Shown piece by piece: positions 1 through 8,351 of a DNA stretch of 64,000 nucleotides. The stretch lies in contig MKUQ01000011.1 in assembly GCA_001898645.1 (NCBI GenBank), positions 117,863 to 181,862 on the forward strand. The letters run 5' to 3'. Numbering within the stretch: the first letter of the stretch is position 1; each line of letters begins with the position of its first letter. The notes beneath the pieces are model-generated. The model did no database searches, had not been told where the DNA came from, and saw only the letters and a list, made by a program, of their open reading frames with translations. The translations under genes and the position numbers were made by a program. Source of the DNA: Burkholderiales bacterium 70-64 (GTDB lineage Bacteria; Pseudomonadota; Gammaproteobacteria; Burkholderiales; Burkholderiaceae_E).

Positions 1-1523
1 TCCGCCTCGGTGATGAGCTCGAAGGAGCTACACCTGGGGGACTTGATCATGACCACGAACTGATCGGACGAAAGGCCGTAGTTGGCCGTGATGAAGGCGT
101 TGTCGCGGTTGTAGGCCGAGTCCTGGCGCAGCTCGGGCGCCCCGGGGCTCAGGTCGCCGAACTGCACCTGCCGTCCGACTACGGCCGCGCCGACGGCCAG
201 CACGGCAGCCAGCGCGACGGCGATGCGGGCGCGGCGCGCATGGGTGAAGCCGGTCAGCAGGGAGTGGGCCGTGCCGGTCAGCCGGCCCGCCTGCTCGTTC
301 AGGCTGCGCGCCGCCGCCTTCCTGCTCACGCCGACGTAGGACAGCATGACCGGGATCAGCATCAGCTTCGTGAAGATCAGCACCGACACGCCGATGCTGG
401 TCGTCACCGCCATTTCGCGAATCACCGGAATGTCGATGATGGCCAGCACGGCAAAGCCGACGATGTTGGTCAACAGCGCCGTCAACCCGGCGACGAACAG
501 CCTGCGGAAGGTGTAGCGCGCAGCCACATAGGGATGGGTACCCCGCCCGATGTCCTGCATGATGCCGTTCATCTTCTGCGCGCCGTGCGAGAGGCCGACG
601 GCGAAGATCAGGAACGGCACCAGGATCGAATACGGGTTCAGGTTGTAGCCGAACAGCTGGAGCAGTCCGAGCAGCCACACGACGCCGAGCAGCGCCGAGA
701 ACACCAGCAGCAGGGTGCTGCGCACGCAGCGCGTGTACAGATACATGAATGCCGTGGCGATCAGCACGGAGATGGCGAAGTACTGCATCACCTGATGCAG
801 GCCCTCGATCAGGTCGTGCACCAGCTTGGCGAAGCCGACCACGTGAAGCGCGATATCCGGCGCTTCCGAGCTCTCGATCACCTCGGCCAGCAGTTGGCCG
901 AACCTGGCGTAATCCAGCGGCTCTCCGGTTTCCGCGTTCACTTCCAGAAGCGGGACGACGATCATCGAGGACTTCATGTCGTTGGCCACCAGGCTGCCGA
1001 CGATGCCCGACCGGGCGATGTTGATCCTCAGCTCCTCGAGCACGTTCGGGTTGTCCTTCCACCTGGGCATCACCGGTCCGCCGCGGAAGCCTTCCTCGGT
1101 GATCTCGGTCCAGCGCAGGCTGGCCGTCCACAGCCCGCGCATGTAGCCCTGGTCGACCCCCGGCAGCAGATACACGGCGTCCGTGATCTTCTCCAGATGA
1201 CGCAGGTACTCCTTGTCGAAGATGTCGCCCTTGCGGTTCTCGACCACGATGCGGATGGTGTTCCCCATGCCGCGCATGGCATCCCGGTTCTCGAAATAGT
1301 TCTTGATGTAGGGATGCGACTGCGGAATCATCTGGTCGAAGCTGGCATTGACCGGAAGCTTCATGGCCTGCCAGCCGAGAGCCAGCGTCATGAAAAGGCA
1401 GATCGCCAGGATCACCAGGCGGTGGTTGAAGACGGCGCGTTCCAGCCAGATGCCGCTGCGCCTGTCGAAGTCGACGGCATCGGCGACGACGGGCATTCCC
1501 GGCTGAGTGTGCGATACGGCCAT
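1..1523 (-). CDS. MMPL/RND-superfamily exporter, partial (C-terminus outside window)
   Basis: The minus-strand frame is open from an ATG at 1523 to the window edge, giving about 507 N-terminal residues. A hydrophobic segment near residue 45 (VILAICLFMTLALGW) is followed by a large soluble loop, then a run of membrane segments (for example STLLLVFSALLGVVWLLGLL and a later SILVPFLIFAVGLSHG). This is the first half of an RND/MMPL-type membrane exporter. The first base of the window lies inside the protein, so its length and second half are unknown. The start is 9 bp from the end of the YCF48-like gene, so the two probably share a transcript. DUF1302, DUF1329, YCF48-like and MMPL genes often travel together in proteobacteria, sometimes in lipid, steroid or hydrocarbon contexts. 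The transported substrate cannot be told from sequence. Confidence 0.8.
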   Translation of the reverse strand, partial: MAVSHTQPGMPVVADAVDFDRRSGIWLERAVFNHRLVILAICLFMTLALGWQAMKLPVNASFDQMIPQSHPYIKNYFENRDAMRGMGNTIRIVVENRKGDIFDKEYLRHLEKITDAVYLLPGVDQGYMRGLWTASLRWTEITEEGFRGGPVMPRWKDNPNVLEELRINIARSGIVGSLVANDMKSSMIVVPLLEVNAETGEPLDYARFGQLLAEVIESSEAPDIALHVVGFAKLVHDLIEGLHQVMQYFAISVLIATAFMYLYTRCVRSTLLLVFSALLGVVWLLGLLQLFGYNLNPYSILVPFLIFAVGLSHGAQKMNGIMQDIGRGTHPYVAARYTFRRLFVAGLTALLTNIVGFAVLAIIDIPVIREMAVTTSIGVSVLIFTKLMLIPVMLSYVGVSRKAAARSLNEQAGRLTGTAHSLLTGFTHARRARIAVALAAVLAVGAAVVGRQVQFGDLSPGAPELRQDSAYNRDNAFITANYGLSSDQFVVMIKSPRCSSFELITEA

Positions 1524-1531
1524 GAGACTCC

Positions 1532-2662
1532 TCAGGGCTGCTGGCCCTGGACCTTGAAGGGGATCTTGCGCACGCCGCGCATGCCGACCACGACGACTTC
1601 ATCCGGGCTCGCCGGGGCGATGCCGGTGAACGGCATGGGGAGCGCCACCGGAATCTGCCGGAAGCGCTCGCCGTCGCGAGTTGCCAGCAGCTGCCCTGCC
1701 ACGGTACCCAGCAGGGCGCTGCCGTCGGGAAGCGACATGGCGGCCGTGATGGTGCTGGTCACGCCGGTTTCGACCTTCTCCCAGCTCGCACCGCCGCTCT
1801 TCAGACGATAGACGGTGCCGCGCAGGCCGGCGGCGAGCACCGAGTCGCCCGCCTCCAGCAGCCTGAAGAAGGTGCCGGCATAGCCGGTGGGCATGGCGAC
1901 GAAACGCTGCTTGTCCGGATCGAGGCGGAAGACGATGCCTTTCTCCGAAGCGATGAGGACGCCTTCCCGCGTGCCGCGGATGGCGTTCAGGTGGAGCGGC
2001 CTGTCGGCATCGACCTTTTCGATCCAGGACTTCCAGGTCATGCCGCCGTCGTCCGTGGCAAGCAGGGTGCCGAACGAGCCGCACACGAAGCCGCTCAAGG
2101 CGTCCTTGAACCAGACACCCAGGAGGGACTGCTCCGGACCGCCCGCATAGTTGATCTCCGTGTCCTCCAGATGCCGCCTGGCCTGTGCGTCGCCGCTCGC
2201 CGCCAGAGCCTGGAAGTGCACGGTCAGCATCTGCTTGGCGATGCGTCCGTCGAGTTGCTTGCCCCACGTGTTGCCGCCATCCTGCGTGCGCAGCACCACC
2301 CCGTCATGGCCGACCGCCCAACCGTCCCTGGCCGTGGGGAAATGTACGGCCAGCAGATCGGAGGCGACCGGCACGCTCACCTGCTTCCACTGCCTGCCCT
2401 CGTCGTCCGAGACCAGCAGCAGCCCGCGGACGCCGACCGCGACCAGGCGAGCGCCGGCGCGCGTGACCGCATGCATCTGCGTCGACAGGAGCTGGCGCCT
2501 CACCGCCCGTGCCGGAACATCCAGCGGATCCTCGAAGGGATCGGTGGCGGCGAAAGCCGTCGCCGCGAGCGCCAGGGCCGACGCCCCGAGCGCCAGCCTC
2601 AGCAAGATCCTCGCCTCCTCGATCGATCGGAAGCCGGCTATCCCGGAAACCGGCTGCCTCAA
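1532..2662 (-). CDS. YCF48/HCF136-like beta-propeller protein, exported
   Basis: The 376-residue product has a hydrophobic N-terminal stretch (about residues 20-38, LLRLALGASALALAATAFA) that resembles a signal peptide. The rest is built of repeated BNR/sialidase-like blades, for example DDEGRQWKQ, DGGNTWGK, DDGGMTWKSW and SGGASWEK. This is the YCF48/photosystem-II-stability-like propeller fold, which in heterotrophs is usually an extracytoplasmic protein of unknown role. It lies directly upstream of the MMPL exporter and overlaps the DUF1329 part of the preceding gene by 4 bp, so it belongs to the same leftward operon. The first 15 or so residues before the hydrophobic segment are longer than usual, so a downstream alternative start is possible. 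It may support the exporter in the periplasm; that is inference from context. Confidence 0.78.
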   Translation of the reverse strand: MRQPVSGIAGFRSIEEARILLRLALGASALALAATAFAATDPFEDPLDVPARAVRRQLLSTQMHAVTRAGARLVAVGVRGLLLVSDDEGRQWKQVSVPVASDLLAVHFPTARDGWAVGHDGVVLRTQDGGNTWGKQLDGRIAKQMLTVHFQALAASGDAQARRHLEDTEINYAGGPEQSLLGVWFKDALSGFVCGSFGTLLATDDGGMTWKSWIEKVDADRPLHLNAIRGTREGVLIASEKGIVFRLDPDKQRFVAMPTGYAGTFFRLLEAGDSVLAAGLRGTVYRLKSGGASWEKVETGVTSTITAAMSLPDGSALLGTVAGQLLATRDGERFRQIPVALPMPFTGIAPASPDEVVVVGMRGVRKIPFKVQGQQP

Positions 2663-3600
2663 CGCACCCCCCTTCCCGCCATGTCGTCAGGAGTGAAGAA
2701 GGTCGACGGCTTGGACTTGGTCTTGATGGCGCCGTACAGCTTCTCGCCGCCGCTTCCGATACCAAGTTGCTTGGCACCGCGGATATAGGATCTTCTCGTG
2801 AGATCGTAGACGCCGTATTCCACGACCTGGATTGCCGGCCAGTCGTATCCCTGCAAGGTGTAGTTGTAGAACAGGTGATGAGGCTTGCCGGCCTGGTCGA
2901 AGCCGTTGTAGACGTGGACGATCCAGGAGTCCTCGTCGATGTAGAACACCTTTTTCTTCTGCACGTGGCGCTCGCCCGGCTTGAGGGTGGCTTCCACCAC
3001 CCAGACCCGATGCAGCTCCCAGCGAACCGCGGCTTGATCGAGATGGTTGGGCGTATTCGCCTTCTCGCCGGCTTCGCCCAGCGCGTATACGTTATAGGGA
3101 ATGAACATCTCCTTGCGGCCTTTCAGCTGGAAATCGAATCGATCCATCACGCCGTCGTAGCCGCTCGACTCGTCATAGAGCAGGATGCCGCCGCTGCTCA
3201 CCGACACGCCGTCGTAGGAGAATTCCGGCGCGAGCCGCACGCGGCGCTGGCCGGGGCTGTAGCTCCAGACCGGTGCGCCCTTCAGGTCCATGCGCAGGTA
3301 GTTCCAGCGCATGGTCATGTTGTTGGCCTGGGAAGGGGAATTGCCGCGCAGGCCGTAGGATATGGAGATGGGCATGGACAGGGCGAGGCCCGGAAACGGC
3401 TGTACCCATTGCGGCATGAAGGTGAGGCTCAGCGCAAGGGCATCCCTGGTGGCGCAGCCGTCGGACCTGTTGCGGGAGCCTGCCGCAAGGCCGCTGGGTG
3501 CGTAGCCGAATCTGCAGGCGTAATCCTCGGAATAGAAGAGACTGCCATTCCTGGTCACCTTGTCCAGCCGCTGGTAGGCCAGCTCGCCCAGACCTTTCTA
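2659..3600 (-). pseudogene. DUF1302::DUF1329 chimeric gene remnant
   Basis: One minus-strand frame runs from a TAG at 3598-3600 down to the stop at 2659. The first part (about 3597-3340; GELAYQRLDK, SMPISISYGLRGNS) looks like an internal piece of a DUF1302 outer-membrane-type protein. The rest (about 3340-2659; WSYSPGQRRVR, ELHRVWVVEATLKPG, YIDEDSW) is the C-terminal half of a DUF1329 protein. In related genomes these are two separate neighbouring genes of roughly 450 or more residues each, so an in-frame deletion seems to have fused them and the 5' end is also lost. The only initiation codon near the front is a GTG at 3558. Whether the roughly 300-residue product is made is unclear; I treat it as a decayed gene. 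Family assignments are by eye. Confidence 0.65.
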
Positions 3601-4135
3601 CCGGAGGTCGGGTGGAGGTATCACCATTGGGGGTGGAGAACCTCTGTTGCAACACCGTTTTACCTCATCCCTTCTTGAAGCGGCCCATGAAGCGTATTTA
3701 CATACCGCATTGGAGACCTGCGGTTATGCGCCCTGGAAACACTTCGAGCCTGTGCTGGAACATGTAGACCTGTTGCATATCGACCTCAAACACATGGATC
3801 CGGTCAGGCACAAGGAATTGACAGGGCAGTCGAACGAACCGATCCTCGACAACTTGAGGAGAATCCTCTCGGTCAAGTCTCCTCAAGAGGTCATTGTGAG
3901 AATCCCTGTCATCCCGGGATGCAATGATTCAATGGAGAGCATCGGGGACATGTCGGAGTTCTTGACGACTCTTGGATTCACGCAGATCGAGCTCATCGCT
4001 TATCACAGAATGGGGGTCTCCAAATACGCTCAGTACGATATGGCTTATCCGATGCCGGAGTGTGAGTCGCCATCGGAGTCCGACATGGCTCGGTTCAGAG
4101 AAATCGTTCCTGGAGAGGTAGGAAGGAGCATCTGA
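3578..4135 (+). pseudogene. Glycyl-radical-enzyme activase (radical SAM), N-terminally truncated
   Basis: The plus-strand frame is open from 3578. From about 3590 it matches the middle and end of PFL-activase-type radical SAM proteins: RPFYRRSGGG, the GGGEP motif that contacts S-adenosylmethionine, HTALETCGYAPW, DLKHMDP, VIRIPVIPGCND and YHRMG. The N-terminal part that should hold the CxxxCxxC cluster motif is missing, so the product cannot be an active activase. About 180 residues remain of a family usually 250-330 long. The break coincides with the 5' end of the DUF1302 fragment on the other strand. No glycyl-radical enzyme gene is present in the window. Activases of this kind partner enzymes such as benzylsuccinate synthase, but the fragment does not identify which. 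Confidence 0.75.
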
Positions 4136-4188
4136 CCTGCAGCGTTTTTTCAATGAGCCCAGTGCTGTCGTGACCTGCCGGGGCAATT

Positions 4189-5145
4189 TCAGACAGGGTG
4201 GGCTTCTCGGCTCGACAACTCTGCGACGAGCTCCGGAACGACCTCGAAGAGATCGCCTACGATCCCGTAGTCGGCCACCTCGAAGATGGGCGCCTCGGGG
4301 TCCTTGTTGATGGCGACGATGACTTTCGAGTCCTTCATGCCTGCCAGGTGCTGCATCGCTCCCGAGATTCCGACCGCCAGGTACAGTTGCGGCGCGACGA
4401 TCTTTCCGGTCTGGCCGATCTGCAGATCGTTCGAGACGAAACCCAGGTCCACGGCAGCACGCGAGGCGCCGAGAGCTGCCCCGAGCTTGTCCGCCAGCGG
4501 TTCCAGCACCTTGCGGTAGTTCTCGCCGCTGCCCAGGCCACGACCGCCCGACACGATGCTCTTGGCGGTGTTCAGCTCGGGACGGGCCGATTTCGTCAGC
4601 TCCTCCGAAAGCAGACGGCTGATTCCTGCCTCGGCGGCGGGCTGGATGGATTCGACGGTCGCGCAGCCGCCGTTGGTGGGGGCCGCGTCGAAGCCCGTGC
4701 TGCGAACGGTCACCACCTTGATGGGGTCGCCGCTCTGCACGGTGACGACCGCATTGCCCGCATAGATGGCTCGCTCGAAAGTATCGGGGCCAACTATCTT
4801 GCTGACGTCGGAGATCTGCGCGACGTCGAGTCGAGCAGCCACCCGCGGAATGTAACTCTTCCCGAGCGCCGTGGCCGGAGCCAGGATGTGCGTGAAGTTC
4901 GAGGCAAGGGCGAGGACTTGTGCGGCGACCTCTTCCGCCAGTGCGTACTCCAGGTGTGGGGCATCGGCCACCAGGATCTTTGCAACTCCCGGGATGCCGG
5001 CGGCCGAAGCGGCGGCGCCGGCACATCGGTGACCGGCAACGAGAATGTGCAGTTCGTCGCCGCACCGTGCCGCAGCCGACACGGCATTGAGCGTCGGTCC
5101 TGCGAGCGCGACGTTGTCGTGTTCCGCAACGATCAGGACTGTCAT
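4189..5145 (-). CDS. etfA: Electron transfer flavoprotein subunit alpha
   Basis: The product (318 residues from the ATG at 5145) begins [11 protein letters not shown], as ETF alpha subunits do, and ends with the FAD-binding domain. That domain shows [31 protein letters not shown] and [25 protein letters not shown] accepts electrons from acyl-CoA dehydrogenases and passes them to ETF:quinone oxidoreductase. The start sits 3 bp from the end of etfB, so the two are co-transcribed. An upstream in-frame extension is not family-like and was rejected. Several acyl-CoA dehydrogenases lie elsewhere in the window, so this ETF is a plausible acceptor for them. Confidence 0.95.
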   Translation of the reverse strand: MTVLIVAEHDNVALAGPTLNAVSAAARCGDELHILVAGHRCAGAAASAAGIPGVAKILVADAPHLEYALAEEVAAQVLALASNFTHILAPATALGKSYIPRVAARLDVAQISDVSKIVGPDTFERAIYAGNAVVTVQSGDPIKVVTVRSTGFDAAPTNGGCATVESIQPAAEAGISRLLSEELTKSARPELNTAKSIVSGGRGLGSGENYRKVLEPLADKLGAALGASRAAVDLGFVSNDLQIGQTGKIVAPQLYLAVGISGAMQHLAGMKDSKVIVAINKDPEAPIFEVADYGIVGDLFEVVPELVAELSSREAHPV

Positions 5146-5147
5146 CG

Positions 5148-5897
5148 TCAAAGTACCTTCGCTTCGTTCCTGAGCTTGTCGACCAGCGTCTTCACGTCGG
5201 GCACCATGGTTCCGCCCCGGCGTGCCGCAGGTTCGGCTGCCTTCAACGAAATCAGCCGCGGCGCCGGGTCTACGCCCAGTGCCTCCGGGGTGACGGTTTC
5301 CAGCGGCTTCTTCTTGGCCTTCATGATGTTGGGAAGGGTCGTGTAGCGCGGCGTGTTCAGCCGCAGGTCGCATGTGATCACGGCAGGAAGGCGGATTCCC
5401 ACGATCCGCAGGCCGCTATCGATTTCCGTGGTGACGGTTGCTTCGCCGTCGCCCGGCGCGACTTTCGATGCGTTGGTTGCCTGTGGCCAGCCGAGCAGCG
5501 ATGCCAGCATCTGGCCGGTTTGCCCGGCGTCGTCGTCGATGGCCTGCTTGCCCACCAGCACCAGTTGCGGCTGCTCCCTTTCGCTGATGGCTTTCAGGAG
5601 CTTCGCCACCGACAAGGGCTGCAATTCGACGTCGGTCTGCACCAGTATCGCCCTGTCGGCTCCCATGGCGAGCGCCGTGCGCAAGGTGTCCTGGCATGCC
5701 GTCGTTCCGCAGGACACCACCACCACCTCGCTCGCCACGCCGGCTTCCCTGAGTCGCAGCGCTTCCTCGACGGCGATTTCGTCGAACGGATTCATGCTCA
5801 TCTTGGCGTTCGCGAGATCGACGCCGCTGCCGTCCGACCTGATCCGGGGTCTGACGCTGTAATCGAGGACCCTCTTGACGGCTGCCAGCACCTTCAT
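5148..5897 (-). CDS. etfB: Electron transfer flavoprotein subunit beta
   Basis: The 249-residue product begins MKVLAAVKRVLDYSVRPR and carries the ETF beta hallmarks NPFDEIAVEEALRLRE, GADRAIL, GKQAIDDDAGQTGQMLA and a C-terminal PNIMKAKKKPLE. The start is the ATG at 5897; the longer frame to 5960 lacks similarity to the family. Together with EtfA it forms the AMP- and FAD-containing heterodimer that carries electrons from acyl-CoA oxidation. It is the first gene of a two-gene leftward operon. A perfect 12-bp palindrome lies about 65 bp upstream. Confidence 0.95.
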   Translation of the reverse strand: MKVLAAVKRVLDYSVRPRIRSDGSGVDLANAKMSMNPFDEIAVEEALRLREAGVASEVVVVSCGTTACQDTLRTALAMGADRAILVQTDVELQPLSVAKLLKAISEREQPQLVLVGKQAIDDDAGQTGQMLASLLGWPQATNASKVAPGDGEATVTTEIDSGLRIVGIRLPAVITCDLRLNTPRYTTLPNIMKAKKKPLETVTPEALGVDPAPRLISLKAAEPAARRGGTMVPDVKTLVDKLRNEAKVL

Positions 5898-5961
5898 CTC
5901 GTCATACCTCGCATTCCGGTCGATGTGCCGAGATTCTGCGTCTCGCCCGGCTTCCTGCAAC

Positions 5962-5973
5962 GTCCGATCGGAC
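5962..5973. promoter_or_regulatory. 12-bp perfect palindrome upstream of etfBA, possible operator
   Basis: GTCCGATCGGAC is self-complementary and lies in the 234-bp gap between etfB and the gltL-like gene. Position and symmetry suit a repressor site, but no clear promoter hexamers were found next to it. It does not match the other operator-like palindromes in the window. I see no gene in the gap. Confidence 0.3.
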
Positions 5974-6131
5974 TAATGCCGTCGCACAGGGCCGCAAGAT
6001 GGCGTGCCGCGCACCTGTTCGGCTTGGCCTGTCGCTTCGCTCGGGAGATGATGAGGCGGGCACCCCCTCGCTCTGTTCGGGATGCCCGGCGGTGACGCCA
6101 GGGTGCCTTCGAAGCCGGCTCGCCCGGCTCC

Positions 6132-6872
6132 TCAGTGCGCCAGGATCTTGCCGAGGAAGTGGCGCGCGCGCTCGCTGCGGGCGCCGATGCTGCCGAAGAA
6201 CTCGCTCGTGGGGCAGTCCTCGACGATGCGTCCGGCGTCCATGAACACCACCCGGTTGGACACGCTGCGCGCGAAGCCCATTTCATGGGTGACGACCATC
6301 ATGGTCATGCCTTCCTTGGCCAGGCCGACCATGACCTCGAGCACCTCGCCGACCATCTCGGGGTCGAGCGCGGAGGTGGGTTCGTCGAACAGCATGGCGA
6401 TCGGGTCCATGCACAGCGCGCGGGCGATCGCCACGCGCTGTTGCTGGCCTCCGGAGAGCTGGCCGGGGAATTTGTCGCGCTGCGAGGCGAGCCCGACCCG
6501 TTCCAGGTAGTGCATGCCCTTGGCCGTCGCCTCGGACTTGCCGCGTCCGAGCACCTTCACCTGCGCCAGGCGAAGGTTCTCCAGCACCGAGAGATGCGGA
6601 AACAGCTCGAAATGCTGGAACACCATGCCCACCCGGGAGCGCAGCTTGGGGAGGTCGGTGCCGCGCGCCGACACCGAGATCCCGTCGACGACGACATCGC
6701 CTTTCTGGAAGGGCTCGAGGGCGTTGACGCACTTGATCAGCGTGGACTTGCCCGATCCCGAAGGCCCGCAGACCACGACCACCTCGCCCTTGTCGACGTG
6801 GGTCGTGCAGTCGGCGAGCACCTGGAACTGGCCATACCACTTGCTGACGGCGCGGATGTCGATCATGGGCAT
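6132..6872 (-). CDS. Polar amino-acid ABC importer, ATP-binding protein (GltL/GlnQ type)
   Basis: The 246-residue ATPase has the Walker A GPSGSGKST (about residues 35-43), the Q-loop FQHFELFPHLSV, the signature LSGGQQQRVAIARAL and the Walker B MLFDEPTSALDPE. These are canonical features of the amino-acid (PAAT) importer ATPases. It is the last gene of a leftward receptor-permease-permease-ATPase operon like gltIJKL for glutamate and aspartate. A second in-frame ATG two codons in (6866) is an alternative start. It powers uptake of an acidic or other polar amino acid at the inner membrane; the exact ligand is not visible. Confidence 0.92.
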   Translation of the reverse strand: MPMIDIRAVSKWYGQFQVLADCTTHVDKGEVVVVCGPSGSGKSTLIKCVNALEPFQKGDVVVDGISVSARGTDLPKLRSRVGMVFQHFELFPHLSVLENLRLAQVKVLGRGKSEATAKGMHYLERVGLASQRDKFPGQLSGGQQQRVAIARALCMDPIAMLFDEPTSALDPEMVGEVLEVMVGLAKEGMTMMVVTHEMGFARSVSNRVVFMDAGRIVEDCPTSEFFGSIGARSERARHFLGKILAH

Positions 6873-6891
6873 GTCGATTCGCCTCGCAGGC

Positions 6892-7578
6892 TCAACGGAT
6901 GATGGCGATGCGCCGGTTCAGCACCTTCACGCCCAGCGACAGCGCGTAGCTCAGCACGAAGTAGATGACGGCCACCAGCGTGTACATCTCGACGAGGCGG
7001 CTGTCGCGCTGGGCGATCTTGCCCGCGGCGCCGACAAGGTCGGTGACGTTGAGCAGCGCCACCAGCGAGACGTCCTGGAACAGCACGATGGTCTGCGTGA
7101 GCAGCACCGGAAGCATGTTGCGCAGGGCCTGCGGCAGGATGATCAGGCGCATCGCCTGCGCGTAGTTCAGGCCGATGGCGTAGGCCGCGCCGAGCTGGCC
7201 CTTGGGGATGCTCTGGATGCCCGCGCGCACGATCTCGCAGAAGTACGCACCCTCGAACAGGATGAAGGTGACGTAGGCCGAACGATCGGCGCCGATCCGG
7301 GGCGGGTAGGCGGCGCCGCTGGCCCACTGCAGCATCACCGGCACGAGGAAGTAGAACCAGAAGATGACCAGCAGCAGCGGGACCGAGCGCATCAGGTTCA
7401 CATAGGCGGCGGCCACCCACGCCAGCGGCGCGATGCTGGACAGGCGCGCCAGCGCCAGCAGGATGCCCCACAGCGTGCCGCCGATGGCGGCGATCACGGT
7501 GAGCTGGACGGTATAGGACAGGCCCGCCATGAGGAAGGGCAGCGAGCCTGCGATGGACCCCCAGTCGAATTCCCCCAT
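6892..7578 (-). CDS. Polar amino-acid ABC importer, permease (GltK type)
   Basis: The 228-residue membrane protein opens MGEFDWGSIAGSLPFLMAGL and contains the HisM/GlnP-family coupling segment around EIVRAGIQSIPKGQLGAAYA, followed by IILPQALRNMLP. It should span the inner membrane about five times and pair with the permease encoded just upstream. Its ATG at 7578 directly abuts the stop of that gene, which indicates tight co-translation. It supplies half of the translocation channel of the importer. Confidence 0.92.
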   Translation of the reverse strand: MGEFDWGSIAGSLPFLMAGLSYTVQLTVIAAIGGTLWGILLALARLSSIAPLAWVAAAYVNLMRSVPLLLVIFWFYFLVPVMLQWASGAAYPPRIGADRSAYVTFILFEGAYFCEIVRAGIQSIPKGQLGAAYAIGLNYAQAMRLIILPQALRNMLPVLLTQTIVLFQDVSLVALLNVTDLVGAAGKIAQRDSRLVEMYTLVAVIYFVLSYALSLGVKVLNRRIAIIR

Positions 7579-8307
7579 CTAACGCTTGCCCCCGAGGTAG
7601 CCCGGGACGGCCGTGGCGCGCTCGACCCAGGCGAACACGCGGTTGATGGCGAACGCCACCACCACGTACAGCACGGTGGCTGCCCCGAAGGCGGCGAAGT
7701 AGCGGAAGGTCATCTCGCCCATCTCGCGCGTGCGGAAGAAGAGCTCGGCAAGACCGATGGAGTAGGCGACCGCCGAGTTCTTCACCAGGTTCATCGACTC
7801 GGAGGTCAGGGGCGGAATGATGATGCGAAACGCCATCGGCAGCAGCACGTGGCGGTAGGTCTGCGCCTCGGTCAGCCCCAGGGCGTAGCCGGCCATGCGC
7901 TGGCCGCGCGGCAGCGACAGGATGCCGGACTTGACCTGCTCGGCGATGCGCGCAGAGGTGAACAGCCCCAGGCAGACCACCGACAGCAGGAGCTGGAAGC
8001 GGGTCGGATCCATCTCGAGCGCCATGCGCTTGAGCGGCGGAACGAATGCGGGAACGACGAAGTACCAGAGAAAGAACTGCACCAGCAGCGGGATGTTGCG
8101 GAACAGCTCGACCCAGGCATCGCCCAGCGCGACCACCCAGCGCCGGTTGGTCGTGCGCAGCACGCCGAGCAGCGAGCCGAGCACCATGGCGACGATCCAC
8201 GACAGCGCCACGAGCGCCAGCGTGTACTCCAGCCCCGAGAGCAGCGACATCGCCCACGTCGTGTCGCCGTCCGGGGTCTCCTCGCCGAAGATGCCGAGAT
8301 CGAGCAT
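7579..8307 (-). CDS. Polar amino-acid ABC importer, permease (GltJ type)
   Basis: The 242-residue permease has the EAA-type loop EQVKSGILSLPRGQRMAGYA followed by LTEAQTYRHVLLPMAFR, diagnostic of the PAAT family. It is slightly longer than its partner, as GltJ is relative to GltK, with an N-terminal extension (LDLGIFGEETPDGDT) typical of GltJ. Together with the adjacent permease it forms the membrane channel. It is the second gene of the operon, 44 bp after the receptor gene. Confidence 0.92.
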   Translation of the reverse strand: MLDLGIFGEETPDGDTTWAMSLLSGLEYTLALVALSWIVAMVLGSLLGVLRTTNRRWVVALGDAWVELFRNIPLLVQFFLWYFVVPAFVPPLKRMALEMDPTRFQLLLSVVCLGLFTSARIAEQVKSGILSLPRGQRMAGYALGLTEAQTYRHVLLPMAFRIIIPPLTSESMNLVKNSAVAYSIGLAELFFRTREMGEMTFRYFAAFGAATVLYVVVAFAINRVFAWVERATAVPGYLGGKR

Positions 8308-8351
8308 GGCCGTGCCTCAGGCCCGCATGTCGCCGGCGGGCCTGATCCCGC

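Noticed and set aside
28..1602. A 524-residue minus-strand frame over the MMPL gene
   Set aside because: It is arginine- and histidine-rich with no family resemblance, and the MMPL frame on the same strand has clear membrane helices and motifs.
4145..4150. T-run after the activase fragment as a terminator
   Set aside because: No convincing GC hairpin precedes it on either strand.
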